From JAUVIB01 sp964424545 (lineage in GTDB: Bacteria; Calditrichota; Calditrichia; Calditrichales; Calditrichaceae): DNA of 7,458 bases. The stretch covers positions 1-7,458 of the forward strand of contig CAYRJN010000188.1 in assembly GCA_964424545.1 (NCBI GenBank), given 5' to 3'. The notes beneath the pieces were generated by a model. The model worked only from the letters and a program-made list of their open reading frames with translations. It was not told the DNA's origin and searched no databases. This document shows positions 1 through 6,549 of this stretch, one piece after another (position 1 is the first letter of the stretch; each line of letters begins with the position of its first letter). Made by a program: the position numbers and the translations under genes.

Positions 1-399
1 CTCTTTTACTTTATTCGCTTTTATTCTCCAATTTATATCCGTAGCCTTGCCATCCGTTTTTACATCAGCTTCTTGATAATCGCCCTTGTCGAAAGGCGGT
101 GGAATGGAGACCTTTTCATCGGCATTATCCCCATATTTTACTAAATATTTTTGATAAAGGGCATCGGCAAGTTTAACTAACTGTCTTGGGGCATTATAAT
201 CAAATAAATCATTTTGTTTAAAAAAGCATATTGAGGACAATTTTCTATTATCCGGATCTCTAAGAAGTGGATCAGGATCGAGATATAGAATAATTTTCTG
301 TTTAACCTTCTTGTTAATTCTAACGGATTGAACGAGGTTGAATTGCATAAAGGAGTTAGCGTTCTTGCCGCGTTGTTTTTTAACTACACGAATAAACAT
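1..399 (-). CDS. IS4-superfamily (IS1634-like) transposase, N-terminal part, cut by window edge
   Basis: The reverse strand is open from the ATG at 399-397 to the window edge, giving 133 codons with no stop. The protein begins MFIRVVKKQRGKNANSF, followed by a stretch around residues 20-45 containing YNLVQ-like QFNLVQSVRIN, VKQKIILYL and LLRDPDNRKL. This opening (MFIR, a basic stretch, a 'query' strand, then K-Q-x-I-L-x-L) is how IS1634-type DDE transposases of the IS4 superfamily typically start, and it supports the chosen ATG. These enzymes cut and paste their own element. The catalytic DDE residues would lie further left, outside the window, so activity cannot be judged. No Shine-Dalgarno sequence precedes the start. 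The family call rests on remembered N-terminal similarity. The alternative is another IS4-group family. Confidence 0.75.
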   Translation of the reverse strand, partial: MFIRVVKKQRGKNANSFMQFNLVQSVRINKKVKQKIILYLDPDPLLRDPDNRKLSSICFFKQNDLFDYNAPRQLVKLADALYQKYLVKYGDNADEKVSIPPPFDKGDYQEADVKTDGKATDINWRIKANKVKE

Positions 400-405
400 G
401 GGTTA

Positions 406-433
406 AATATACGAAAAAGGGGATGCATATCAA
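406..433 (-). promoter_or_regulatory. Possible promoter of the transposase
   Basis: Read on the minus strand, TTGATA (433-428) is followed after 16 bases by TATATT (411-406), a fair sigma-70-type pair. The -10 box ends only six bases before the transposase ATG and no ribosome binding site lies between them. If the promoter is real, the transcript would be leaderless or nearly so. The match is made by eye in AT-rich sequence. Confidence 0.3.
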
Positions 434-580
434 CATTCCGACAACACTACATATACGCCTTATAAATCTTCAGACCAATAATAACAATATGTTAGCTATT
501 GTTGCTATCCAAAAAAAGTGAAATTTTGGTGATTTTTTTTAATAGCCAAGTTTGGTTAATAGGGCAAGGTCATTCTGTTT

Positions 581-640
581 GTCATTACAAGACCGCAACG
601 GCGGAAGAAGCAATCCCATCAGAGAAATCTCATCAACACG
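581..640 (+). repeat. Degenerate dispersed repeat, copy 1 (GTCATT...AGCAATCCC type)
   Basis: The segment opens GTCATTACAAGACCGC and continues to GGAAGAAGCAATCCC, then AGAGAAATCTCATCAACACG. It has the layout of the widespread intergenic repeats of the form GTCATTGCGAG...GAAGCAATCCC seen in many bacterial genomes, here decayed. A second, more divergent copy lies at 4138-4206. It shares the opening GTCATT, a central CCG..GG block, TCCC, and a tail of the form AGnGAAA...ATCAACnCG. The function of such repeats is generally unknown. Confidence 0.5.
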
Positions 641-757
641 CAACAGAAAACTTCTTTCCATATTGTACTACAAAGCGTAAGGATAGTATTAGTGTAATAT
701 CTCCGAAATAAGAGGTTTATCAGTTTATAAAATTACTTATGAAACGATTGTTCTTCC

Positions 758-1486
758 CTAATGTTTATTAAATTCTGGATCAAAAACCGACGTTAATTTT
801 TGGTAAACTAATTCGGTAAGCGTGTTACGATCTTCATAGGTATATTTGTCGGTAGCAATTGGATCAAGAAAGTCAAGTTTAATACGACCTTTTTTCAGCT
901 TTAACGACGATTTATTCATAATATGAAATGTTCCCGAAAGCACGGTTGGTACAGTGGGAATACCGCCTTCGATAGCAAGGATTATACCGCCTTTTTTTAA
1001 AGGGTGGATTTTCCCGTCGCGGCTGCGTGTGCCCTCGGGAAAAATAATTACGGAAACGCCTTTATTGATACGCTCGATGGCGTCTTTATTAATACTCTCT
1101 TTGGCTTCTTCTTTATTGCTGCGGTTAATTTTTATAATGCCGGCCAGTTTCATTCCCAGTCCGAAAAAAGGCACTTTAAAAAGTTCTTTCTTGGCGATAT
1201 ATCGCGAGGTGCCGGGAATATTGGCAGATAAAGCGAGAATATCAAAATTACTTTGGTGGTTAGCCATAAAAATATAAGGCTGACTTAGGTCTAATTTTTC
1301 TAGTCCGCTTACTTCAATCTTTGTGCCGGCCACCCAAAGTAAAAATTTTGCCCAATTGCGAATAATGCCGTTAACCACGGTTCCGTAAGGATTAAAAAGC
1401 CCGGCGATTATAGCAATTACCGAACCGATGAACGTTGTTAATATAGTAAAAAAAAGAAAGACAGCGCTTCTGATTTGGTCTACCAT
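758..1486 (-). CDS. plsC: 1-acyl-sn-glycerol-3-phosphate acyltransferase (lysophosphatidate acyltransferase)
   Basis: The 242-residue protein belongs to the PlsC/LPLAT acyltransferase family, which transfers a fatty acyl group to position 2 of lysophosphatidic acid to make phosphatidic acid at the inner membrane. All four family blocks are visible: NHQSNFD (76-82) with the catalytic His77 and Asp82; the block II stretch GIIKINR (116-122); FPEGTRS (149-155), the glycerol-phosphate-binding block; and the VPTVLSG stretch (179-185) with its proline. The N-terminal 30 or so residues are hydrophobic (FLFFTILTTFIGSVIAIIAG region) and probably anchor the enzyme. The length is normal for the family. 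The start codon overlaps the serS stop as TAATG, with GGAG six bases upstream, so translation is probably coupled to serS. The gene ends in TAG. Acyl-donor preference cannot be told from sequence. Confidence 0.93.
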   Translation of the reverse strand: MVDQIRSAVFLFFTILTTFIGSVIAIIAGLFNPYGTVVNGIIRNWAKFLLWVAGTKIEVSGLEKLDLSQPYIFMANHQSNFDILALSANIPGTSRYIAKKELFKVPFFGLGMKLAGIIKINRSNKEEAKESINKDAIERINKGVSVIIFPEGTRSRDGKIHPLKKGGIILAIEGGIPTVPTVLSGTFHIMNKSSLKLKKGRIKLDFLDPIATDKYTYEDRNTLTELVYQKLTSVFDPEFNKH

Positions 1487-2769
1487 TAGTACTCCGCTTT
1501 TTTGATTACGGATAGTCCGTTTAGATAAGGGCGTAATACCTTTGGAACGATAACGGTGCCTTCGTCGGTTTGATAATTTTCAAGTAGGGAAACCATCAAG
1601 CGCGATGTTGCCAATCCCGAGCCGTTAAGCGTGTGAACAAATTCCGGTTTGGCGCCTTTTTCCCTTTTGAAACGGATATTGGCTCTCCGTGCCTGAAAAT
1701 CCTCAAAATTACTGACGCTGGAAGCCTCCAGCCATTTATCTTCGGCAGGCGACCATGTTTCGATGTCGTAACATTTGGCCGCGGCAAAGCTGAGGTCGCC
1801 CGTGCACAGCATTAAAATACGATAAGGGATTTCCAGCGCTTGCAGGATTTCCGTCGCTTCGCCAAGCAGACCTTCCAATCGTTCATAGGAATCTTCCGGC
1901 TTGACGAAGTTAACCATTTCAACTTTATTAAACTGATGGACGCGTAAAAATCCGCGGGTATCTTTACCGTATGAACCGGCTTCGCGTCTGAAACAGGCCG
2001 AATAAGCGGTATATTTAATCGGCAGCTTTTCCGCCGGAAGCATTTCGTCGCGATGCAGATTGGTTACGGGCACTTCGGCCGTAGGAATCAAGAAAAGATC
2101 ATCTTTTTCCGCATGATACATATCGTCTTCCATTTTTGGAAGCTGCGCCGTGCCGAACATGCTTTCGCGGTTTACCACAAAAGGCGGAAAAATTTCCGTG
2201 TAGCCGTGTTTATCGATATGAATATCCAGCATGAAATTAATCAAAGCGCGTTCGAGGCGAGCGCCGAGCCCTTTATAAACGGGGAAGCCGCTGCCGCTGA
2301 TTTTGCCGCCTCGTTTAAAATCGAGGATATCCAGTCGTTCGCCGAGCTCCAAATGATTTTTTACGGGAAAATCAAAAACGGGTTTATCGCCCCATGTTGC
2401 GATTTCCACATTATCCGTTTCGTTTTTTCCGACGGGAACGCTTTCATGGGGAATATTGGGAATGCGGCTCTGTTCATTAAATATCTCTTTATCAAGATCG
2501 CTTATGCGTCCATCCATATCTTTAATTTGCGCGGAGATAGTTTTTGTTTTTTCGATAAGCGGCGCGGCGTCCCTGCCTTCTTTTTTATATTGAGAAACCA
2601 GTTTGGAATTTTCATTCCTTGCTTTTTTTAATTCTTCAACATCAAAAATAAGTTTTCGTCTTTGAGCGTCAAGTTCCAGCAGTTTGTCGATATTGCCCAT
2701 TTCGCCTTTTGAGGCGATTCCTGCTTTGGCTTTTTCCGTATTTTCACGAATGTATTTTAAATCAATCAT
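1486..2769 (-). CDS. serS: Seryl-tRNA synthetase
   Basis: This 427-residue class II aminoacyl-tRNA synthetase charges tRNA-Ser (and tRNA-Sec where present) with serine using ATP in the cytoplasm. The N-terminal region, roughly residues 25-105, is rich in K, E, L and Q heptads and forms the long antiparallel coiled-coil arm that grips the tRNA variable arm. The catalytic domain follows, with the TAE serine-binding motif (230-232), class II motif 2 around SACFRREAGSYGKDTRG (258-273, including Arg262 and Glu263) and motif 3 around LNGSGLATSR (381-390, Arg390). The C terminus VPKVLRPYLNG is also typical, and the full length is standard. The chosen start MIDLKYIREN matches the usual beginning of the family, although no strong Shine-Dalgarno sequence precedes it. 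It lies immediately upstream of plsC and overlaps it by one base. A divergent gene begins about 290 bases away. Confidence 0.97.
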   Translation of the reverse strand: MIDLKYIRENTEKAKAGIASKGEMGNIDKLLELDAQRRKLIFDVEELKKARNENSKLVSQYKKEGRDAAPLIEKTKTISAQIKDMDGRISDLDKEIFNEQSRIPNIPHESVPVGKNETDNVEIATWGDKPVFDFPVKNHLELGERLDILDFKRGGKISGSGFPVYKGLGARLERALINFMLDIHIDKHGYTEIFPPFVVNRESMFGTAQLPKMEDDMYHAEKDDLFLIPTAEVPVTNLHRDEMLPAEKLPIKYTAYSACFRREAGSYGKDTRGFLRVHQFNKVEMVNFVKPEDSYERLEGLLGEATEILQALEIPYRILMLCTGDLSFAAAKCYDIETWSPAEDKWLEASSVSNFEDFQARRANIRFKREKGAKPEFVHTLNGSGLATSRLMVSLLENYQTDEGTVIVPKVLRPYLNGLSVIKKAEY

Positions 2770-2847
2770 AAAGAAAATCCATATTAAGTTTTTTATTGTA
2801 ATCAGATATATCGCTAAATTTAAATAAATAGATTTTCAGGAGCAAAT

Positions 2848-2871
2848 ATGAATATTAAGTGGCTCCCATAG
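2848..2871 (+). other. Seven-codon open frame with a good ribosome binding site (possible leader peptide)
   Basis: An AGGAG sequence (2838-2842) sits five bases before ATG (2848). The frame encodes MNIKWLP and then stops at TAG. It lies between the divergent serS and the HEAT-like gene. About 20 bases later comes an AT-rich stem-loop followed by seven T residues. This order (short translated frame, stem-loop, T-run, structural gene) resembles a transcription attenuator, but the peptide has no run of one amino acid and a chance match in AT-rich DNA is quite possible. Confidence 0.25.
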
Positions 2872-2893
2872 GAATCGATTCAATCGTTGCATA

Positions 2894-2947
2894 ATTTAAA
2901 ATTTTCATAAAATCCGCTGTTAAGGATACATTTTAAATAATTTTTTT
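2894..2947 (+). terminator. AT-rich stem-loop with T-run, possible weak terminator
   Basis: ATTTAAAAT (2894-2902) is perfectly complementary to ATTTTAAAT (2930-2938). Inside it, ATCC and GGAT can pair around GCTGTTAA. Seven T residues (2941-2947) follow two bases later. The outer stem is all A-T and the internal loop is asymmetric (about nine against two bases), so stability is low. It could end a short transcript starting upstream of 2848, or it could be chance. Confidence 0.3.
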
Positions 2948-3015
2948 AGTGTTTGCAATCCAGACATGGTTTTTTTAAACTAACTTAACGAGCATATACA
3001 TTAGATAACTAAATT

Positions 3016-3036
3016 CGCCGCGAGTCAAACGCCGCG
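3016..3036. repeat. Direct repeat CGCCGCG x2 in the 5' leader of the HEAT-like gene
   Basis: CGCCGCG occurs at 3016-3022 and again at 3030-3036, exactly 14 bases apart, in otherwise AT-rich leader sequence 27 bases before the start codon. The 14-base spacing is not the 10-11-base helical phase common for protein operators. A leader RNA element or a chance repeat are both possible. Confidence 0.3.
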
Positions 3037-3062
3037 TTAAACACAAAAGGGAAGGAGTAGTA

Positions 3063-4073
3063 ATGAAAAAAACTATTGTTTTCGGTCTTTTGCTTTTAAT
3101 GTCGATAGGGCATTCACAGGTTTTTATGACGGAAAGCGGAAGGCTGGAAATTTTGGGGTTGAAAAAATGGGACGGCAAAACCCTTATAGACTCTATGAAA
3201 GTTCTGGGCAAGGGCAAACCGCTTCATGCTTGCGCCGGGCAAATGGTACAGGATTTCGGTTTTCCGGAAGTTTCGGTAGCATTTTATGAGGACAACCACA
3301 AATCATCTTCTTATTATACGGTTGTTTGTGTTATTGAAGATAATAACAACGGAAAATTAAAATATTTACAAAATCCGCCGGACTCATTAGATGTTTTATC
3401 GGAATACAGCAAATGCGCGAATCTAATAAGAGATAATTATAAAGTGTACTATTTCGGTATCAACTATTATGAATTTGTTAGAAAAGGCGAAATTGAAAAG
3501 GCGAAATCAAAGTTAGCTTCTCAAGGCGAGATAAGAGAGGATGTTGAAAGATTTTGGAGCTTTTTAAAATCAAAGGACAAGATTTCCGATTTAAATCTTG
3601 CTTTGTGGGTTTTGAATAATGATTCGAATATCTTGAATCGAGGCATTGCCATGGCTGTGCTTTCCAATTTTAACGAATATGACGCGGTGTGGTGGGAAAT
3701 ATTTAGTTTGCAACGCGATAAAAACGTTATGTTGCGTTATTATGCCGCTCTTGTTTTGCAAAATTTTGAAAAAAATATAAGAAAGATTAACTGGGAGCCG
3801 GCGGTTGTGTCAATTAATGCACTTTTAAACGGAACAAATTTATTTTTGTTTCAAAAAATTCTTTCGATTTTGGTTAAGACTGAAATATCACCCGAATTGG
3901 CACCAATGATATTAGCCGGTTCTACCCGTATTTTAAATTTATATTTAAATGCCGAACATAATGAGACAAGAAAAATAGCCATAAATTTCATTCGTCAAAT
4001 AAGCGGAAATCAAACGCTTTCGGATGCCGCTGCCTGTAAAGCGTGGCTTAAACAGTATGAAAAGGAAAGTTAA
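3063..4073 (+). CDS. Secreted HEAT-like repeat protein, function unknown
   Basis: The 336-residue protein starts with a clear Sec signal peptide (MKKTIVFGLLLLMSIGHS), with likely signal peptidase I cleavage before Gln19. It should therefore act outside the cytoplasm, in the periplasm or on the surface. The middle (about 45-135) is unassigned and contains four cysteines (57, 89, 118 and one more at 325 near the C terminus). From about residue 175 the sequence becomes a series of paired helices, each ending in hydrophobic and Leu-rich stretches, such as LNRGIAMAVLSNF, RYYAALVLQNF, NALLNGTNLFLFQKILSIL and RKIAINFIRQISGN. This suggests a HEAT or armadillo-like scaffold. I recall similar 'HEAT repeat domain' proteins with NWEP...LLNGTNLF...RQISG motifs in Bacteroidota, where no function is established. 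A strong AAGGAG (3052-3057) five bases before the ATG fixes the start. A truncated paralogue lies at 6066-6512. Confidence 0.85.
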   Translation: MKKTIVFGLLLLMSIGHSQVFMTESGRLEILGLKKWDGKTLIDSMKVLGKGKPLHACAGQMVQDFGFPEVSVAFYEDNHKSSSYYTVVCVIEDNNNGKLKYLQNPPDSLDVLSEYSKCANLIRDNYKVYYFGINYYEFVRKGEIEKAKSKLASQGEIREDVERFWSFLKSKDKISDLNLALWVLNNDSNILNRGIAMAVLSNFNEYDAVWWEIFSLQRDKNVMLRYYAALVLQNFEKNIRKINWEPAVVSINALLNGTNLFLFQKILSILVKTEISPELAPMILAGSTRILNLYLNAEHNETRKIAINFIRQISGNQTLSDAAACKAWLKQYEKES

Positions 4074-4137
4074 TATCATTGTCGCTTGATTGGTTCCGCT
4101 GTGTCGTTTATCTCCTACTTCACAAAAGTAAGTATTT

Positions 4138-4206
4138 GTCATTGTGCTTCCGACGAATCGGGAGCGGTAGTCCCTGTTATTAGTAGGAGTGAAAGATATC
4201 AACTCG
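4138..4206 (+). repeat. Degenerate dispersed repeat, copy 2
   Basis: This segment begins GTCATTGTGCTTCCGACG, passes through GGGAGCGGTAGTCCCTG and ends AGTGAAAGATATCAACTCG. Its layout matches copy 1 at 581-640, including the tail, but it is about nine bases longer. AGTAGGAG inside it (4182-4189) is complementary to CTCCTACT just before it (4112-4119), so the wider unit may fold into a large hairpin. It occupies most of the 213-base spacer between the HEAT-like gene and the C69 peptidase gene, where I see no further gene. Confidence 0.45.
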
Positions 4207-4275
4207 TACGGAAATGAAAAATAATGTTAATTTTTTTTTAATTTTGAAAAAACAAAATAATGATTATAGACAAAT

Positions 4276-4281
4276 AGGAGG
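4276..4281 (+). promoter_or_regulatory. Strong Shine-Dalgarno sequence AGGAGG
   Basis: A full AGGAGG lies five bases before the ATG of the C69 peptidase. Like the AAGGAG before the HEAT-like gene, it shows that this organism uses canonical ribosome binding sites for some genes. The beta-barrel gene downstream has none. Confidence 0.8.
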
Positions 4282-4286
4282 TAGTC

Positions 4287-5930
4287 ATGAAGCGTAACGG
4301 CCGCGTTTTTTTATTCCTTATTATTTTTACAGTGGTTTTAACGGCCGCTCGGCTTAATGCCTGTACAAGCATTTTAGTAACCAAGGGCGCCAGTAAAAAC
4401 AATTCGGTGATGATTACTTATGCCTGCGACGGCGAGTTTCATCCTCATGTTAAAATAACGCCCGCTGCTGATCATCAGCCAGGCGATTCTCTAAAGATAC
4501 AATATTGGGGAGGAAAACTGACAGGAAAAATTGCCCAGCCTGCGCACACCTATAAAGTGGTTGGATTGATGAATGAACATCAGTTGGTTATCGGAGAAAC
4601 CACTTTCAGCGGAAGGGAAGAACTGCAAAACCCACAAGGGCTGCTTCCTTATTGGACATTAATGAATCTTGCTTTGCAGCGCGCCCGTACGGCTCGCGAG
4701 GCGGTTGAGATTATGGGAAAGTTAGTGGAAGAGTACGGTTATCGTTCTACCGGCGAAACGTTTTCCATCGGCGATACTAACGAAGCCTGGATCATGGAAA
4801 TGATCGGTCCGGGGCCGGGCGGCAAGGGTGCGGAGTGGGTGGCATTGCGCATTCCTGACGGTTATATTTCCTGTCATGCCAACAAATCACGTATAAGTAC
4901 TTTTCCTTTAGATGATTCTGAAAACTGTCTCTATTCTAAAAATGTTATATCTTTGGCTGTAGAAAAGGGTTATTATAATCCGAAATCCGGCCGGCCTTTC
5001 CGTTTTAACGAAGCCTATTGTCCCGATACGCCGCGCAACCGGCGCTATGCCGATACGCGGATCTGGAGTATCTTCCGCCGTTCGGCGCCATCGCGGAATT
5101 TTTCGGCTGACTATCATCGCGGTGCCCCACAGGCCGAACCTTATCCTTTGTGGATTAAACCCGATAAAAAACTGGACGTAAAAGATGTTTTTGGCCTGAT
5201 GCGCGATCATTACGAAGGCACGCCTTATGATATGACCAAAGGCATTGATGCCGGGCCTTACGGATCGCCGAACCGCTGGCGTCCCATATCATGGAAAGTT
5301 GACAGTATGGAATATGTCTGGGAACGTCCTATTTCTACCCAGCAAACAGGATTTTCGTTTGTATCACAGTCTCGCAATCATTTACCGGATGCTGTAGGCG
5401 GTGTTTTATGGTATGGATTGGACGATACATACACTTCCTGTTATATGCCGCTTTATTGCAGTATTAACGAACTCCCGTCAGAGCTGGTCATGGGTAAGCT
5501 TTCCGAATTCAGCTGGGATTCGGCCTGGTGGATTTTTAATCTTGTGGCCAATTATGCTAATCTTAAATATTCCTATATGATTATAGATATACAAAAAGTT
5601 CAGTCGGCTTTAGAAGATGAGATGCTGGGCGTTCAGCCTGCCGTGGAAGAGGCTGCCGCACAGTTGGCTAAAAAAAATCCGGATTTGGCGGAGCGCTTCC
5701 TTACGGATTATTCCGTTTCGCACGTTAAGATAGTTGTTCAAAGATGGAAAGAGCTGGCCCGCCATATCATCGCGAAATACAACGATGGCTATGTGCAGGA
5801 TCAACCCGGCCGTCCAATGGAAAAAGGATATCCCGAAAGCTGGCTGCGCCGCGTTTTAAAAGAGCGTCCTCAGCAATTCAAACTGAAAGAGAATCTTAAT
5901 AAGACGCAGGAATCGAAGCTGGTAGACTAA
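4287..5930 (+). CDS. Secreted dipeptidase, peptidase family C69 (Ntn hydrolase)
   Basis: The 547-residue protein matches the C69 (PepD-like) cysteine peptidases, which typically release amino acids from dipeptides. An N-terminal signal segment (hydrophobic residues 7-21) ends in LNA, and Cys26 begins the family opening CTSILVTKGASKNNSVM. In this Ntn-hydrolase family that cysteine is the nucleophile and becomes the first residue of the mature enzyme. Further conserved-looking blocks are CDGE (47-50), NEHQLVIGETTFSGR (96-110), LMNLALQRARTAREAV (125-140), IGDTNEAWIMEM (161-172) and the HANKSRI region (197-203). The C-terminal region (about 400-547) is helical and charged. The length agrees with the long, exported C69 form seen in Gram-negative anaerobes. 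The location is periplasmic or surface. LNAC also resembles a lipobox, though lipidating Cys26 would block the catalytic amine. The start is fixed by AGGAGG. It is probably used for peptide nutrition, but its exact substrate is unknown. Confidence 0.92.
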   Translation: MKRNGRVFLFLIIFTVVLTAARLNACTSILVTKGASKNNSVMITYACDGEFHPHVKITPAADHQPGDSLKIQYWGGKLTGKIAQPAHTYKVVGLMNEHQLVIGETTFSGREELQNPQGLLPYWTLMNLALQRARTAREAVEIMGKLVEEYGYRSTGETFSIGDTNEAWIMEMIGPGPGGKGAEWVALRIPDGYISCHANKSRISTFPLDDSENCLYSKNVISLAVEKGYYNPKSGRPFRFNEAYCPDTPRNRRYADTRIWSIFRRSAPSRNFSADYHRGAPQAEPYPLWIKPDKKLDVKDVFGLMRDHYEGTPYDMTKGIDAGPYGSPNRWRPISWKVDSMEYVWERPISTQQTGFSFVSQSRNHLPDAVGGVLWYGLDDTYTSCYMPLYCSINELPSELVMGKLSEFSWDSAWWIFNLVANYANLKYSYMIIDIQKVQSALEDEMLGVQPAVEEAAAQLAKKNPDLAERFLTDYSVSHVKIVVQRWKELARHIIAKYNDGYVQDQPGRPMEKGYPESWLRRVLKERPQQFKLKENLNKTQESKLVD

Positions 5931-5945
5931 ATAAAAAAAATTACG

Positions 5946-5993
5946 AATATGCATTTGCTATTGTTTTTTCTTTTCTTTAATATGCAATTTGCT
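5946..5993 (+). repeat. Imperfect direct repeat AATATGCA(A)TTTGCT
   Basis: AATATGCATTTGCT (5946-5959) recurs as AATATGCAATTTGCT (5979-5993), offset by 33 bases and separated by a T-rich stretch. It lies just after the C69 stop codon, in a 135-base region (5931-6065) with no gene, and ahead of the HEAT pseudogene. It may be a scar of the rearrangement that truncated the pseudogene, or a chance AT-rich repeat. Confidence 0.35.
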
Positions 5994-6065
5994 GTTTAAA
6001 ACGAGTATCTTAATAGGATGAATTGTTTAAACGGTATTCCTTGAAAACAATCCTAAATTGGTCAA

Positions 6066-6512
6066 GTTTCGATAAAATCGGGAAGTGCCACGGCCATTCA
6101 AATGAATTTTACTGAATATGATGCCGTATGGTGGAAAGTATTGAATTTACAGCGTTTTAAAGATGATACGTTGCGTTTTTATTCCTCTACGGTTTTGTTT
6201 AATATTGATAAAGATATTAGGAGAATTGACTGGGAGCCGGCGGTAATGTCTATAGAATATCTTTTGATCGGGGATAATTTGTTTCTGCTTCAAAGGATTA
6301 TTTCGATTCTATGAAAAACGGAAATCTCTCCGGAATTATGTGAGCCTATATTAAAAGGCTCCACTAATATTTTAAATCTGTATTTAAAAGCTCAACACGG
6401 TAAAACTCAGGAGACGGCAATCAATTTTATCCGCCAAATAAGCGGCAATAATGCGCTTAAAATAGCCGAAGACTGTAAAGAATGGTTAAAACCCTTTACG
6501 GATGAAAGATAA
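6066..6512 (+). pseudogene. 5'-truncated, interrupted copy of the HEAT-like gene
   Basis: Translating the frame of 6102 through to TAA at 6510-6512 gives a protein that aligns with residues of about 194-336 of the product of 3063-4073, at about 60% identity by hand count. Shared blocks are EYDAVWW, DWEPAV against NWEPAV, NLFL, KTEISPEL, ILNLYL, AINFIRQISGN and the final CKxWLK. The frame is broken by TGA at 6312-6314, where the intact gene has Val271; the homology continues in the same frame on both sides. At the 5' end, comparison around AATCG(A)GG...GCC suggests a one-base deletion near 6080, and a TAA stands at 6054-6056. The signal peptide and first half are missing. There is no ribosome binding site or plausible start. 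It is most likely a decaying duplicate of the upstream gene that now separates the C69 gene from the beta-barrel gene. Confidence 0.85.
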
Positions 6513-6549
6513 TAAATCAAACTTTACAAGTGTGTTAAAAACGAAATCT

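Larger units (their letters stand above)
400..757. other. Gene-poor spacer between transposase and plsC
   Basis: I find no convincing gene in these 358 bases. The only open frame (499-711, plus strand, 70 codons) has no ribosome binding site, runs through a dispersed repeat and resembles nothing I know. Besides that repeat (581-640), there is a small perfect 7-bp inverted repeat, AACAATA (483-489) and TATTGTT (497-503), with a 7-base loop. The unidentified end of the insertion sequence should fall somewhere in the left part of this spacer, but its partner end is outside the window. No convincing terminator for plsC is visible. Confidence 0.6.

Noticed and set aside
499..711. 70-codon plus-strand open frame upstream of plsC
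   Set aside because: It has no ribosome binding site, runs through the dispersed repeat, and its composition (low complexity, no recognisable domain) fits a chance frame.
954..1277. Plus-strand open frames of 75-107 codons
   Set aside because: They are antisense to plsC, which carries all the family motifs, and show no protein features of their own.
2053..2631. 192-codon plus-strand open frame
   Set aside because: It is entirely antisense to serS, whose product is unmistakable; the frame is a shadow of the serS codon pattern.
3945..4202. 85-codon minus-strand open frame at the 3' end of the HEAT gene
   Set aside because: It is antisense to the HEAT gene and to repeat copy 2, without a ribosome binding site or recognisable features.
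4244..4270. Promoter TTGAAA...TATAGA before the C69 gene
   Set aside because: The spacer is only 15 bases and transcription would start inside the Shine-Dalgarno sequence, so it could not make a usable message.
6312..6314. Selenocysteine codon or alternative genetic code (TGA read as Trp or Gly)
   Set aside because: The paralogue has Val at this site, other genes here use TGG and GGN normally without internal TGA, and the copy also lacks its 5' half and seems frameshifted.
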